A stretch of 62,208 nt of DNA from Candidatus Handelsmanbacteria bacterium (lineage in GTDB: Bacteria; Latescibacterota; UBA2968; UBA8231): contig VGJS01000020.1 in the NCBI GenBank assembly GCA_016867395.1, positions 1 through 62,208 on the forward strand, written 5' to 3'. A program made the position numbers and the translations under genes. Of this stretch, positions 17,570-25,526 are shown piece by piece. Each line of letters begins with the position of its first letter. Positions within the stretch are counted from its first letter, which is position 1. The notes beneath the pieces were generated by a model. It searched no databases, had not been told where the DNA came from, and was given only the letters and a program-made list of their open reading frames with translations.

Positions 17570-18607
17570 ATGAGCCAGGGATTCACCTACAAACAGGCCG
17601 GGGTGGACATCGCCACCGCCGATGCCACCAAACGCGAGATGGCCAAAAGCCTGGAGACGGCCGATGCGCGGGTGCTCAACCGCCTCGGGGCCTTTGCCAC
17701 GCTCTTCGACGCCCGCTTTCCCGGCTACCGCCATCCGGTACTGGTGCTCAAGAGCGAGGAACCCGGCTCCAAACAGAAGCTGGCCCTCCAGCACGGCCGG
17801 GTCGAGTCCATCTGCCAGGACCTGGTCAACCACCTGATCAACGATATTATCGTCATGGGGGCCGCGCCCCTCTCGGTGCAGGACGTGATCGTCTGCGGCA
17901 AGCTCGAAAAAGAGGTAGTCAGCCGACTGGTGGCCGGCATGGCCCGGGCCTGCCGCGACCAGGACTGCACCCTCACCGGGGGCGAGACCTCGGAGCAGCC
18001 CGGCGTGGTGCCCGCCGGCACCTATATCCTCACGGCCAGCTTGGTGGGGGTCGTGGAGAAGGACCTTATCGTCGATGGGGCGCGCATCCGCGAAGGGGAC
18101 CAGGTGCTGGCCCTGGCATCGAACGGCCTGCACACCAACGGCTATTCCCTGGTCCGCGCCCTGATGGAAAAAAAGCCGGAGATCCGGGCGCAGCAGGTGG
18201 AGGGCGAATCCTTTCTGGATGCCATCCTCAGACCCCACCGCTGCTATTTCCAGGCCCTGCGCGGCCTCTTCACCCATCCCGGCCTGCACGGCATGGCCCA
18301 CATCACCGGCGGCGGTATCGGCGGCAACCTCAACCGCGTCCTGCCCCAGGGCCTGGGCGCTCGCATCGAGTTGGAGCATCTGGAGGTGCTGCCCCTCTTC
18401 CGCCTGATCCGCGAAATGGGCCAGGTCCCAGACGAGGACCTGCTGCGCACCTTCAACCTGGGCGCGGGAATGACCCTGGTGGTAGCCCCCGAGGCCGCCG
18501 GCGAAATCTGCCGGCATCTGGAGGCCCAGGGCTGCCGCGCCTATCCCATGGGCACCATCGCCAAAGGGGAGCAGCAGGTGGAGTACGTGGGCGGGGTGAA
18601 GTGGTAA
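17570..18607 (+). CDS. PurM-like protein (AIR synthetase family)
   Basis: 345 residues. It matches phosphoribosylformylglycinamidine cyclo-ligase along its length: YKQAGVDI at the start, VNHLINDIIVMGAAPLSVQDVI, the C-terminal-domain pieces GGETSEQPGVV, ALASNGLHTNGYSLVR, and MAHITGGGIGGNLNRVLP. PurM makes aminoimidazole ribotide in purine synthesis. One oddity: the nucleotide-binding stretch that in PurM reads GTDGVGTK is here LKSEEPGSKQK, lacking the DGxGTK signature, so it may use ATP differently or be a PurM-like paralogue. Coupled to a PhyH gene instead of purN or other pur genes. A hairpin without a T-tract follows. Confidence 0.78.
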   Translation: MSQGFTYKQAGVDIATADATKREMAKSLETADARVLNRLGAFATLFDARFPGYRHPVLVLKSEEPGSKQKLALQHGRVESICQDLVNHLINDIIVMGAAPLSVQDVIVCGKLEKEVVSRLVAGMARACRDQDCTLTGGETSEQPGVVPAGTYILTASLVGVVEKDLIVDGARIREGDQVLALASNGLHTNGYSLVRALMEKKPEIRAQQVEGESFLDAILRPHRCYFQALRGLFTHPGLHGMAHITGGGIGGNLNRVLPQGLGARIELEHLEVLPLFRLIREMGQVPDEDLLRTFNLGAGMTLVVAPEAAGEICRHLEAQGCRAYPMGTIAKGEQQVEYVGGVKW

Positions 18608-18617
18608 AACAGAAAAC

Positions 18618-18642
18618 GCCGGCCCTGGGGTTACGGGCCGGC
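18618..18642 (+). terminator. Hairpin after the PurM-like gene
   Basis: GCCGGCCC (18618-18625), 9-base loop, GGGCCGGC (18635-18642), a perfect 8 bp GC stem eleven bases after the stop. There is no T-run behind it, so it is either a pausing hairpin or a transcript-end stabiliser. Confidence 0.45.
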
Positions 18643-18764
18643 CATAGAGGACTGCGTTGCTGTTCTACTGCACCAGCACCATGGACGACCTCATGGTCCC
18701 TCTAACTGCCGCCTTCCTTTTTATCTTGCCGGAACCTTGGCGCTGGCCGATTATTGGCTCACCC

Positions 18765-18974
18765 ATGAGCCCGCAAAACCCCACCAACCCCGGCCTCTGC
18801 GCCACCTGCCGGCACCTCCGCCCCGTCCAATCGCAGCGCGGCTCGGCGTTTTTTATGTGCCGCCGCGCCGCGACCGATCAGCACTTCCCCAAATATCCCC
18901 CACTGCCTGTCCTCAGTTGCCCCGGGTACGAGGCGGCCGAAATCGGCCGGGCTTCTAACAGCGGCGAGGGATGA
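18765..18974 (+). CDS. Small four-cysteine protein (conserved, function unknown)
   Basis: 69 residues. CATCRHLRPVQSQRGSAFFM, then CRRAATDQHFPKYPPLP and VLSCPGYE: a C-x2-C pair followed by two single Cys, with the end motif KYPxLPVLxCPGYE. I recall this as a short conserved hypothetical protein found in scattered phyla, probably a zinc knuckle. The ATG at 18765 leaves no long leader and has no clear ribosome-binding site; a weak TTGCCG-17-GATTAT promoter (18726-18754) could make its mRNA leaderless. An upstream ATG at 18657 in the same frame would add a hydrophobic stretch that relatives lack. Confidence 0.6.
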   Translation: MSPQNPTNPGLCATCRHLRPVQSQRGSAFFMCRRAATDQHFPKYPPLPVLSCPGYEAAEIGRASNSGEG

Positions 18975-18982
18975 ACCCCGGA

Positions 18983-19086
18983 GGGTTTTCCCGGGGAGTG
19001 GCCGGGCAGGGAAGGACGCGGGACGGGTGGCGGTGAGAGCGGAACCCGAGCGAGCAGGGCGGCAAGTCCGTGCCTGGGGAAAACCC
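18983..19086. repeat. Long intergenic repeat, copy A
   Basis: A 104-base element bounded by the perfect inverted repeat GGGTTTTCCC (18983-18992) / GGGAAAACCC (19077-19086). Its interior (GGGGAGTGGCCGGGCAGGGA, GAGAGCGGA, GGCGGCAAGTCCG) matches copy B at 19961 and copy C at 52344 in the same order. It lies downstream of the RraA-like gene, with copy B upstream of it in the same orientation. Confidence 0.75.
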
Positions 19087-19121
19087 GTAGTGGGTCACTC
19101 CCTGATGCGCGCCCGCTCGCC

Positions 19122-19850
19122 CTATTTCTGACCCTTGATCCGCGCCGCCATCTCCTTGAAGCGCCGGCCGCACTCGGCCCTGGCCTCGCCCAGGCCCTTG
19201 GGCGTGGGCGAGGGGCCGCGCGCGTAGTTGATCACCACCATCTCCGCCTCCACGTACTCGGCGCACAGGTGGGCCACCTCCGAGGCGATCTCGGCCGGGA
19301 TGGTGGCCACTCCGTTACAGTCCCCGTGCAAAAGGTCGCCCGGATAGACGGTGATCCCCCCCACGTGTACCGGAACCTTGAGGTCAAGGGTATGGGCGTA
19401 CCCGTGCGAGCAGATGGTCCCGTCGCTGAAGGCTGGGAACTTGAAGGCCCGCACCTGGTCCAGGTCCCGGGCTGCCCCGCTGGTGATCAGCCCGGCCGCG
19501 CCAAACGCTTTATAGCAGGAGCACATCACCTCGCCAAAGGTGGCCGAGGCCGTCGGGCTGTCCAGGTCCTGAAAGACCACCACCGGGGGCCCTGGCAACT
19601 CGCCGAACTGGTCCACCTGCCGGTCGATGCTGGTGTACACGTCTCCCGAGCGGGCCGGCCCCGCGGAGCGGAAGGTGGCGGTGGAGGCATAACCCACCAT
19701 GGGCGGCAGCTCCGGGAAACAGGCACGGATACGGGCGTCCATATACCCGGCGTTGTGGGGCCGCACCTCGAACAACTCGATCACGTTGCAGATGGTCGGC
19801 GTGTCGTACTTGCGCAACAGGTCCAAATCCGCCTGCGAAAGGCCTGGCAT
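19122..19850 (-). CDS. RraA-like aldolase/decarboxylase family protein, second copy
   Basis: 242 residues. Family blocks: LLRKYDTPTICNVIEL, FGEVMCSCYKAFGAAGLITSG, AARDLDQVRAF (Arg-Asp pair), and VGGITVYPGDLLHGDCNGVATIP. It is about 30 residues longer than the RraA-like protein at 10614 and only distantly similar, so the two probably act on different hydroxy-keto acids. ATG at 19850 is preceded by AAGGAGAGAG and by a consensus promoter. The gene is a single-gene unit flanked by direct copies of a 100-135 base repeat. Confidence 0.87.
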   Translation of the reverse strand: MPGLSQADLDLLRKYDTPTICNVIELFEVRPHNAGYMDARIRACFPELPPMVGYASTATFRSAGPARSGDVYTSIDRQVDQFGELPGPPVVVFQDLDSPTASATFGEVMCSCYKAFGAAGLITSGAARDLDQVRAFKFPAFSDGTICSHGYAHTLDLKVPVHVGGITVYPGDLLHGDCNGVATIPAEIASEVAHLCAEYVEAEMVVINYARGPSPTPKGLGEARAECGRRFKEMAARIKGQK

Positions 19851-19881
19851 AGTCTCTCTCCTTATTGAAATAAGGTGCTCC

Positions 19882-19910
19882 AAAGTAGAGCCCCCCCCCA
19901 CCGCTGTCAA
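19882..19910 (-). promoter_or_regulatory. Sigma-70-like promoter of the second RraA-like gene
   Basis: On the minus strand TTGACA (19910-19905), 17 bases containing a run of nine G, then TACTTT (19887-19882). The boxes and spacing are the same as at 13902-13930. The leader of about 25 bases contains AAGGAGAGAG before the ATG. Confidence 0.68.
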
Positions 19911-19960
19911 AACGCCCTTGCCTGCAACCCGATCATCCGCTACACTCAGCCCTAGAAAAA

Positions 19961-20095
19961 CACGGCGGGGAGAAGGCCCCGAAGAACTTTCGCGGGGAGT
20001 GGCGGGGCCGGGAAGGATGCGGGAGGGGCGGTGGGGAGAGCGGAGCGGCAAGTCCGCGCCTTGGGAAAATCCGCAGCGGGCCTCTCTCCGCCGTG
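19961..20095. repeat. Long intergenic repeat, copy B
   Basis: A 135-base element with imperfect terminal inverted repeats CACGGCGGGGAGAAGGCCC (19961-19979) and GGGCCTCTCTCCGCCGTG (20078-20095). The interior matches copy A (GCGGGGAGTGGCGGGG, GGGAAGGATGCGGGA, GAGAGCGGAGCGGCAAGTCC, TTGGGAAAATCCG), but about 14 bases present in A (ACCCGAGCGAGCAGG region) are absent. It could fold into a long hairpin like a miniature inverted-repeat element. Confidence 0.75.
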
Positions 20096-20136
20096 CCGAA
20101 AGCAACCGATAACTCAGCCACGTAGGAGCCACTCCC

Positions 20137-21162
20137 ATGCACGCCTTTCCCCTCGTCGCCGTCTCCGGCACCGCCTACGAGATGGGCTTCCAGCACGGCC
20201 AGCAGGCCGGCGAGCTGATCCGCAAATACCTCCTGTGGATCGAGAAAAGCACCGGCCGTTCCCGCGCCGAACTGGGCCGCAACGCCCGGGCTTTCGAGCC
20301 CTTCATCCAGCGCCTCAACCCCCGCTATCACGACGAGGTGCGCGGCCTGGCCCAAGGCGCCGACCTCCCCTACGAGGAGGCCCTGCTCTGCCAGGTGCGC
20401 GGCGAGGCCGTCAACGCCAGGCCCGAAGGCTGCACCGCCTTCGCCCTTACCGGCGCCGCCACCGCCGGCGGCCATCCCATCGCCGGGCAAAACCAGGATC
20501 TGCCCCCCGAGTTCTCGGACCTGGGCATCGTGCTCCACCTCAAACCCAGCGACGGCCGGCCCCGGGCCATCACCTTCACCTTTGCCGGCCAGCTCGGGTA
20601 CATGGGCATGAATCAGCACGGTGTGGCCCACTTCGCCAACGCCCTGTACAACGCCCCCTGGCGTCCCGGTCTGCCCCACTACCCGCTCAAGCGCACCCTG
20701 CTGGAGAACCGGACCGTGGCCCAGTGCCTGCGCATAGTCGCGGAACACCGCACCTGCTCAGCCGGCAACATGGTCTTCTGCGACGGCCAAGGCGCGGTGG
20801 CCGACGTGGAGATCCGCCCCGAGGCTGTGGCCCATTACCCCGGGGAGCACCCCGACTGCCGGCTGCACACCAACCACTACCTCACCCCCGAGTTCGCCCA
20901 GTACGAGGACCAGAGCCTGCCCGACTCCTGCCCGCGCCTGGACCGTCTGCGCGAGCTGGTGAAAGCCTGCTGGGGACATATCGACGTGGCGGCGATGAAG
21001 GAGATCATGGCCGACCACCAGGGCGATCCGGGCGGGATCTGCCGGCACGGGGCCAAGGGCTCGTACTCCATCACCGGGTACCTTGCCGAGCCCGCCAAGG
21101 GACTCTTCCACGTGCGCCGGGGACACGGCTGCACCGGCACCTGGAGCAGCTACGAGGTTTGA
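20137..21162 (+). CDS. C45-family Ntn-hydrolase (acyl-CoA:6-aminopenicillanate acyltransferase-like)
   Basis: 341 residues. Near the start AYEMGFQHGQQAGELI is the usual N-terminal helix of C45 proteins; EGCTAFAL contains Cys99, the residue that becomes the N-terminal nucleophile after self-cleavage; GQNQDLPPE (oxyanion Asn/Asp), LGYMGMNQHGVAHFANAL and HTNHYLTPEF are further family blocks. Related enzymes hydrolyse or transfer acyl groups on peptides, acyl-homoserine lactones or beta-lactams; here the substrate is unknown. GTAGGAG supports the start. The next gene begins on a TTG overlapping the stop region, so the two are coupled. Confidence 0.85.
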   Translation: MHAFPLVAVSGTAYEMGFQHGQQAGELIRKYLLWIEKSTGRSRAELGRNARAFEPFIQRLNPRYHDEVRGLAQGADLPYEEALLCQVRGEAVNARPEGCTAFALTGAATAGGHPIAGQNQDLPPEFSDLGIVLHLKPSDGRPRAITFTFAGQLGYMGMNQHGVAHFANALYNAPWRPGLPHYPLKRTLLENRTVAQCLRIVAEHRTCSAGNMVFCDGQGAVADVEIRPEAVAHYPGEHPDCRLHTNHYLTPEFAQYEDQSLPDSCPRLDRLRELVKACWGHIDVAAMKEIMADHQGDPGGICRHGAKGSYSITGYLAEPAKGLFHVRRGHGCTGTWSSYEV

Positions 21163-21167
21163 GCCGG

Positions 21168-22445
21168 TTGCGCCTCCTGCTGATCAACCCACCCATCTAC
21201 GATTTCACCGCCTACGACTACTGGCTCAAGCCCTACGGCCTGTTGCGGGTGGCCGGCCAGTTGCGCGGTCAGGCCCACCTTTGCCTCTTCGATTTCCTCG
21301 ACCGTCTGCACCCAGGGATGCCCGCCGGCCTGAAAAGCGATGGGTGGGGCCGGGGCGCCTTTCCCGCCGAGAAACTGCCCAAACCTCCGGCCCTATCCCC
21401 CATCCGCCGGCACTACCGCCGCTTCGGCCTGCCTCGCCGGCTGCTGGAGGACTACCTGTGCAGCCAGCCCCCTTTCGACGCCGTGCTGGTGCAGACCACC
21501 ATGACCTACTGGTACCCGGGGGTGGGCGAGGTGATCGAGGCAGTGCGGGCCATCTCGCCCCACAGCGCGGTGGTGCTGGGTGGGGTGTACGCCACCCTCT
21601 GCCCGGTGCACGCCCGCACGCTGGGCGCGGACCTGGTGGTGGAGGGCCAGAACCTGGAGCCCCTATGGACACTGCTAGGTGTGAGGGGAAACCCGTCGGA
21701 GTTGCCCTACTGGGAGGGATACGAGTGGCTGGAGACCGGGGTGGTCAAACTCACGGAGGGGTGCCCCTTCCGCTGCACCTACTGCTCGGTCCCCCAGGTC
21801 TATCCGCGGTTTTCGGGGGACGTGGAAAGAGCGTTGGCAGAGATGGACGTCTTGCACCGCCGCGGGGTACGGCGCCTGGCCTTTTACGACGACGCCCTGC
21901 TCTTCAGGGAGAAGGAATTGCTGCTGCCCCTGCTGGAGGAGGTGCTTCGGCGCGGGTACGGCTTTGCGCTGCACACCCCCAACGCCCTTAATGCCCGCTT
22001 CATCACCCCGAGGGTGGCGGCGCTGATGGTGCGGGTCGGCTTCCGGAGCTTTTACCTGGGCTTTGAGAGCAGCGCCTATGCCTGGCAGAAGAAAACCGGG
22101 GGGAAGGTGTACTCGTCAGAACTGGTGGACGCGGTGGCAGCCCTCGAAGCCGCCGGGGCCGAGCGGGGCGCCCTCACCGCGTACCTCATCGCCGGCCACC
22201 CGCGCGGGGAGGGACAGGAGATGGAAGCCTCGATGCACTTTGCCCATTCGCTGGGCATCCAGGTGATGCTCTCGGAGTTCTCACCCATCCCCGGCACCCC
22301 GGACGGGGAAGCCTGCCGGGAGTGGGTGGACCTCGATGAGCCCCTGTGGCACAACAAGACCGCTTTTGCCGAACACTTCCTGGGCCGCGCCGAGGTGGAA
22401 CGGCTGAAATCCCTCTGTCACCACCTCAACCGCAGCCTAAAGTGA
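21168..22445 (+). CDS. Radical SAM protein with N-terminal B12-binding-like domain
   Basis: About 425 residues. The opening LRLLLINPPIYDFTAYDYW is the usual first strand of B12-binding radical SAM proteins; VLGGVYATLCPVHA closes that Rossmann-like domain without the cobalamin-binding DxHxxG. The cluster motif is C199, C203 and C206 in GCPFRCTYCS, followed by LAFYDDALLF and FYLGFES (SAM-binding). Product unknown. There is no ATG: TTG at 21168 is about ten bases after GAGG, and TTG at 21159 overlaps the previous stop (TTGA); I prefer 21168. Coupled with the C45 hydrolase, so it may modify the same compound. Confidence 0.8.
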   Translation: MRLLLINPPIYDFTAYDYWLKPYGLLRVAGQLRGQAHLCLFDFLDRLHPGMPAGLKSDGWGRGAFPAEKLPKPPALSPIRRHYRRFGLPRRLLEDYLCSQPPFDAVLVQTTMTYWYPGVGEVIEAVRAISPHSAVVLGGVYATLCPVHARTLGADLVVEGQNLEPLWTLLGVRGNPSELPYWEGYEWLETGVVKLTEGCPFRCTYCSVPQVYPRFSGDVERALAEMDVLHRRGVRRLAFYDDALLFREKELLLPLLEEVLRRGYGFALHTPNALNARFITPRVAALMVRVGFRSFYLGFESSAYAWQKKTGGKVYSSELVDAVAALEAAGAERGALTAYLIAGHPRGEGQEMEASMHFAHSLGIQVMLSEFSPIPGTPDGEACREWVDLDEPLWHNKTAFAEHFLGRAEVERLKSLCHHLNRSLK

Positions 22446-22673
22446 TCAGGACAGCCCCATCTCCTCCTCTGCGGATTCGGCGCAGCGGCCCATCGCTGCC
22501 CAGACCAGCACTGCCACCAGGGCCACGCCCACGGCGATGCCCGCCCCCCACAAAACCCAGCGGAGGGTGTGATGGCGGCGCTGGTGCCCCCGCCAGGGGA
22601 TTTCGGAGAGGGCTCCCGAGATCCGGGTAGCCCCGTTGTCCTGGATCTTCTTGATCAACTCCATGACCTGCAT
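22446..22673 (-). CDS. Small single-pass membrane protein
   Basis: 75 residues. A polar amphipathic N-terminus (MQVMELIKKIQDNG) is followed by WVLWGAGIAVGVALVAVLVWAA, one membrane helix, and an acidic tail. ATG at 22673 follows GGAGGAG by nine bases, better than an ATG 18 bases upstream. It is downstream of, and probably co-transcribed with, the ThuA-like gene. No family recognised. Confidence 0.55.
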   Translation of the reverse strand: MQVMELIKKIQDNGATRISGALSEIPWRGHQRRHHTLRWVLWGAGIAVGVALVAVLVWAAMGRCAESAEEEMGLS

Positions 22674-22703
22674 TGCGCTACGCTCCTCCATGCGAGCAGT
22701 GTT

Positions 22704-23354
22704 TTAGCGGGCGGCCCAGATCAGGCCACGCCTCTGGATTTCCTTGGCTTCCTCCACCTCAAAGTCCCTGGCCACGTGTCCCAGCGAGGAGTAGAACACC
22801 TTCCCCGTCCCCCACATCCGCTTCCACACCACTGGCATCACCGTGCCGTTCACCCAGGGGGCGCTCTGCCGGTCGCGGAAGGTGGTGGTGGCCAGCACCT
22901 GGTTGCCCGGGTCGGTGTGGAGGTAGTACTGCTCCGAGTGCATCTTGAAGCTGGGGATGCCCCGGGTGATAGGGTCCTGATGATCGGCGACGTCCACCTG
23001 GTAGTCGATGATGCCGTCGGGGTGGGCCACCCACTGGCCGCCGATCATGAACTGGTACTCGGTGTTGTTGCGGAAGGAGTCGGCCATGCCCCCGTGCCAG
23101 CCGCCCAGGCCTACCCCGCCCTTGATGGCGGCCAGCAGCCCCTGCTCCTGCTCGCGCTCGATGGTGCCCATGGTCCATACCGGCACCACCAGGCTCAGCT
23201 CCTTCATCAAGTCCTGGTCCTTGTAGCTGTCGAGGGTGTCGGAGATCTGCACCGCAAACCCCGCCGCCTCCAGGAGCGGAGCAAAGACCTCGACGCACTG
23301 CTTGGGCTCGTGGCCCAGCCAGCCGCCCCAGACCATCAACGCCTTTTTCATCAT
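22704..23354 (-). CDS. ThuA-like (trehalose-utilisation) class I amidotransferase-fold protein
   Basis: 216 residues. [20 protein letters not shown] at the start, [14 protein letters not shown] (the GxHxG turn of ThuA in place of a catalytic Cys), and [18 protein letters not shown] near the end are the ThuA family markers. The family has a glutamine-amidotransferase-like fold without the catalytic Cys and is linked to sugar oxidation (trehalose to 3-keto-trehalose). Two ATG codons in tandem follow AGGAGGCGG. It is seven bases downstream of a TIM-barrel isomerase, a common pairing with Gfo/Idh oxidoreductases in sugar operons. Confidence 0.87.
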   Translation of the reverse strand: MMKKALMVWGGWLGHEPKQCVEVFAPLLEAAGFAVQISDTLDSYKDQDLMKELSLVVPVWTMGTIEREQEQGLLAAIKGGVGLGGWHGGMADSFRNNTEYQFMIGGQWVAHPDGIIDYQVDVADHQDPITRGIPSFKMHSEQYYLHTDPGNQVLATTTFRDRQSAPWVNGTVMPVVWKRMWGTGKVFYSSLGHVARDFEVEEAKEIQRRGLIWAAR

Positions 23355-23361
23355 CCGCCTC

Positions 23362-24120
23362 CTAAGCCCTTCCCCGGCCCAGGCCCTGCCCGGCCAGGTA
23401 CTGGAAGCTCTGCTCCACCGCCCCCATCATGTCCGTGGCGCAGCTGTCCAATTCGACGATCAACCACTCGGCATGGTTGCCGGCCGCCTTCATCACCCCG
23501 GGAAAATCCACCTTGCCCTGGCCGGCGGCGACCATTGGCGATTCGGGTTTGTCGCAGGGGCCGTCCTTGATGTGCAACAGGGGCGCCCGCGCCCCTGCCT
23601 TCTTGACCGCCGCGGCCGGGTCGTACCCGCCGGTCTGGGTCCAGTAGGTGTCGATCTGGATGCCGATCTTGGGATCGAGATATTCCAGCAGCAGGTCTAG
23701 CCCGTTGCGGTCTCCCACCGGGGTGAACTCCCACCAGTGGTTGTGCAGGTGCAACTCCAGCCCGTGCCGCGCCGCCACGGCTTGGGCCTGGTTCCAGGTG
23801 TCGCACAGGGCCCGCACCTTCTCCGCCGTGCCAAAGGCGTCGCGCGGGGTGCTGCTTACCACCCGGCGGGTGCCCAGGGCCTGGGCCAGTTCCGCGGTGG
23901 GTCTCTCCTGCTCCCCCAGGGGCAGGGCCGAGTGGATGCTGGGCACCTCGAGACCCAGATCGGCGAACAGGCGGGCCGCCTCCTGGGTGGTGATGCCCTG
24001 CAAGCCGCCGGTCTCCACCCCGGCGTAGCCGATCTGGGCGATGCGCTTGACGGTGCCGGCGAAATCCGCGGGCAAGAGGTCGCGGACGGTATACAATTGC
24101 ACTGCGATGGGAGGAGCCAT
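23362..24120 (-). CDS. Xylose-isomerase-like TIM-barrel sugar isomerase/epimerase
   Basis: 252 residues. [19 protein letters not shown] at the start, [25 protein letters not shown] (metal-binding His region), [12 protein letters not shown] (Asp) and LLHIKDG (His-x-Lys-Asp) are the AP_endonuc_2/xylose-isomerase-like markers, with a Glu in LIVELDSC as the last metal ligand. It isomerises or epimerises a sugar or keto-sugar. Promoter and GAGAGG before the ATG make it the first gene of a three-gene unit with ThuA-like and the small membrane protein. Confidence 0.87.
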   Translation of the reverse strand: MAPPIAVQLYTVRDLLPADFAGTVKRIAQIGYAGVETGGLQGITTQEAARLFADLGLEVPSIHSALPLGEQERPTAELAQALGTRRVVSSTPRDAFGTAEKVRALCDTWNQAQAVAARHGLELHLHNHWWEFTPVGDRNGLDLLLEYLDPKIGIQIDTYWTQTGGYDPAAAVKKAGARAPLLHIKDGPCDKPESPMVAAGQGKVDFPGVMKAAGNHAEWLIVELDSCATDMMGAVEQSFQYLAGQGLGRGRA

Positions 24121-24158
24121 ATCTGCCTCTCTTTTGGGGTATCGGCGCGCCAGGTTAA

Positions 24159-24187
24159 AGTATCCAGAATCCCCCCAAGGCTGTCAA
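24159..24187 (-). promoter_or_regulatory. Sigma-70-like promoter of the isomerase/ThuA unit
   Basis: TTGACA (24187-24182, minus strand), 17 bases, GATACT (24164-24159); an overlapping TACTTT (24162-24157) would have a 19-base spacer. Leader of about 30 bases with GAGAGG before the ATG at 24120. Confidence 0.6.
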
Positions 24188-24227
24188 ACCAGTAGCTGGC
24201 CGGCATGATGTTTGCGAGGCTGAACCC

Positions 24228-25526
24228 TCAACCCCGCACGGATTTCAGCTCGTACCCTTCTGCCCTGGCCACGTAGGTGGCCGCGGTGATATCCCCGGTC
24301 ACGTTGAGGGTGGTGCGACACATGTCGAGGATGCGGTCCACCCCCAGCACAATGGCGATCAGCGAAGGTTCCACTCCGATGGTGGCCAGCACCACTACAA
24401 TGAAGGGGATGGAGCCCGAGGGCACCCCGGCGGTGCCGATGCCCCCCAGGATGGCCATGTACGCCACCATCACCTGTTGGGCCAGGGACAACTCCACCCC
24501 GGCAAGCTGTGCGAGGAAGAGCACCGTCACCCCCTCGTACAGGGCCGTGCCGTTCTGGTTGGCCGTGGCCCCCACGGTCAGCACAAAGCTGTTGATCTGG
24601 CGCGGCACCCCCAAGTTCTCCTCGCTGACCTTGAGCGCCGTGGGCAGGGTGGCGTTGGAGGAGGAGGTGGAGAAGGCGGTGAGCATGGCCGTGCGCACCC
24701 GGCGGAAGAAATCGAGCGGGTTGAGCCTGGAGAGGAAATACACCGACAGGGAATACACCCCGAACATGTGCAACCCCAGCCCCAGCAGCACCGCGGCCAC
24801 GAACCAACCCAGAGCCCCCAAGAGGTCCAGGCCGAAGCGGGCGGTGTTGGCAAAGAGCAGGCAGGCCACCGCGTAGGGAGCCAAATGGCGCATGATCAGT
24901 TCGATGAGCTTGGCCGACAGTTCGTACAGCCCCAGCAGCGCCCCCAGGAAGGGGGCGACCGTCTCGGAGGGCAGCAGGGTGGCGGCCAAACCCAGGGCCA
25001 GGGCGAAGAACATCAGATGGAGCATGTTGGGGGTTTCGCTGGAGACCGCGGCCAGCGGGTTGGGGGGCACGAAGGTCTTGATGGCCTGAAGCAGTGGGGC
25101 GTCCTGGGAGGCCGGCTTCTTGAGGGCATCCTCCACCCGTTTGCCCGCGTCGCCCCCGTACCGGGCCTGCAGGGCCTCGGCGGTCTGGGGGCTGAGCCGC
25201 TCGCCGGGGCGCAGGGTGTTGGCCAGGCCCAGGCCGATAGCCACCGAGATGCCCGAGATGACCAGGGTGTAGACAAAGCAGCGCAGGCCCACCCGGCCCA
25301 GCCGCCGCAGATCCCCGATGCCGGCCACCCCCACCACCAGGGAAGAGAAGACCAGGGGCACCACCACCATCAGCAGCAGGCGCAGAAAGAGGGCCCCCAC
25401 TGGCTCGGCCACCTGGCGCACCGCCCAGTTGAGGCCGGCGTGGTCGCTGCCCATCAGGCTGTTGGCAACCAGGCCGCCCAGCGCCCCGATACCCAGACCC
25501 AGGAGGATGCGGGTATGGAGAGGCAT
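24228..25526 (-). CDS. Na+/H+-dicarboxylate symporter (DAACS family)
   Basis: 432 residues. Diagnostic blocks of the glutamate/dicarboxylate symporters: TAFSTSSSNATLPTAL (hairpin 1 Ser-rich motif), TVGATANQNGTALYEG (NMDGT-like segment, here NQNGT), GTAGVPSGSIPFI (hairpin 2) and LGVDRILDMCRTTLNVTGD (helix 8 with Asp/Arg/Thr/Asn binding residues). It imports C4-dicarboxylates or acidic amino acids with cations. The ATG at 25526 overlaps the upstream gene's stop (TGATG), so it is translated with it. Confidence 0.9.
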   Translation of the reverse strand: MPLHTRILLGLGIGALGGLVANSLMGSDHAGLNWAVRQVAEPVGALFLRLLLMVVVPLVFSSLVVGVAGIGDLRRLGRVGLRCFVYTLVISGISVAIGLGLANTLRPGERLSPQTAEALQARYGGDAGKRVEDALKKPASQDAPLLQAIKTFVPPNPLAAVSSETPNMLHLMFFALALGLAATLLPSETVAPFLGALLGLYELSAKLIELIMRHLAPYAVACLLFANTARFGLDLLGALGWFVAAVLLGLGLHMFGVYSLSVYFLSRLNPLDFFRRVRTAMLTAFSTSSSNATLPTALKVSEENLGVPRQINSFVLTVGATANQNGTALYEGVTVLFLAQLAGVELSLAQQVMVAYMAILGGIGTAGVPSGSIPFIVVVLATIGVEPSLIAIVLGVDRILDMCRTTLNVTGDITAATYVARAEGYELKSVRG

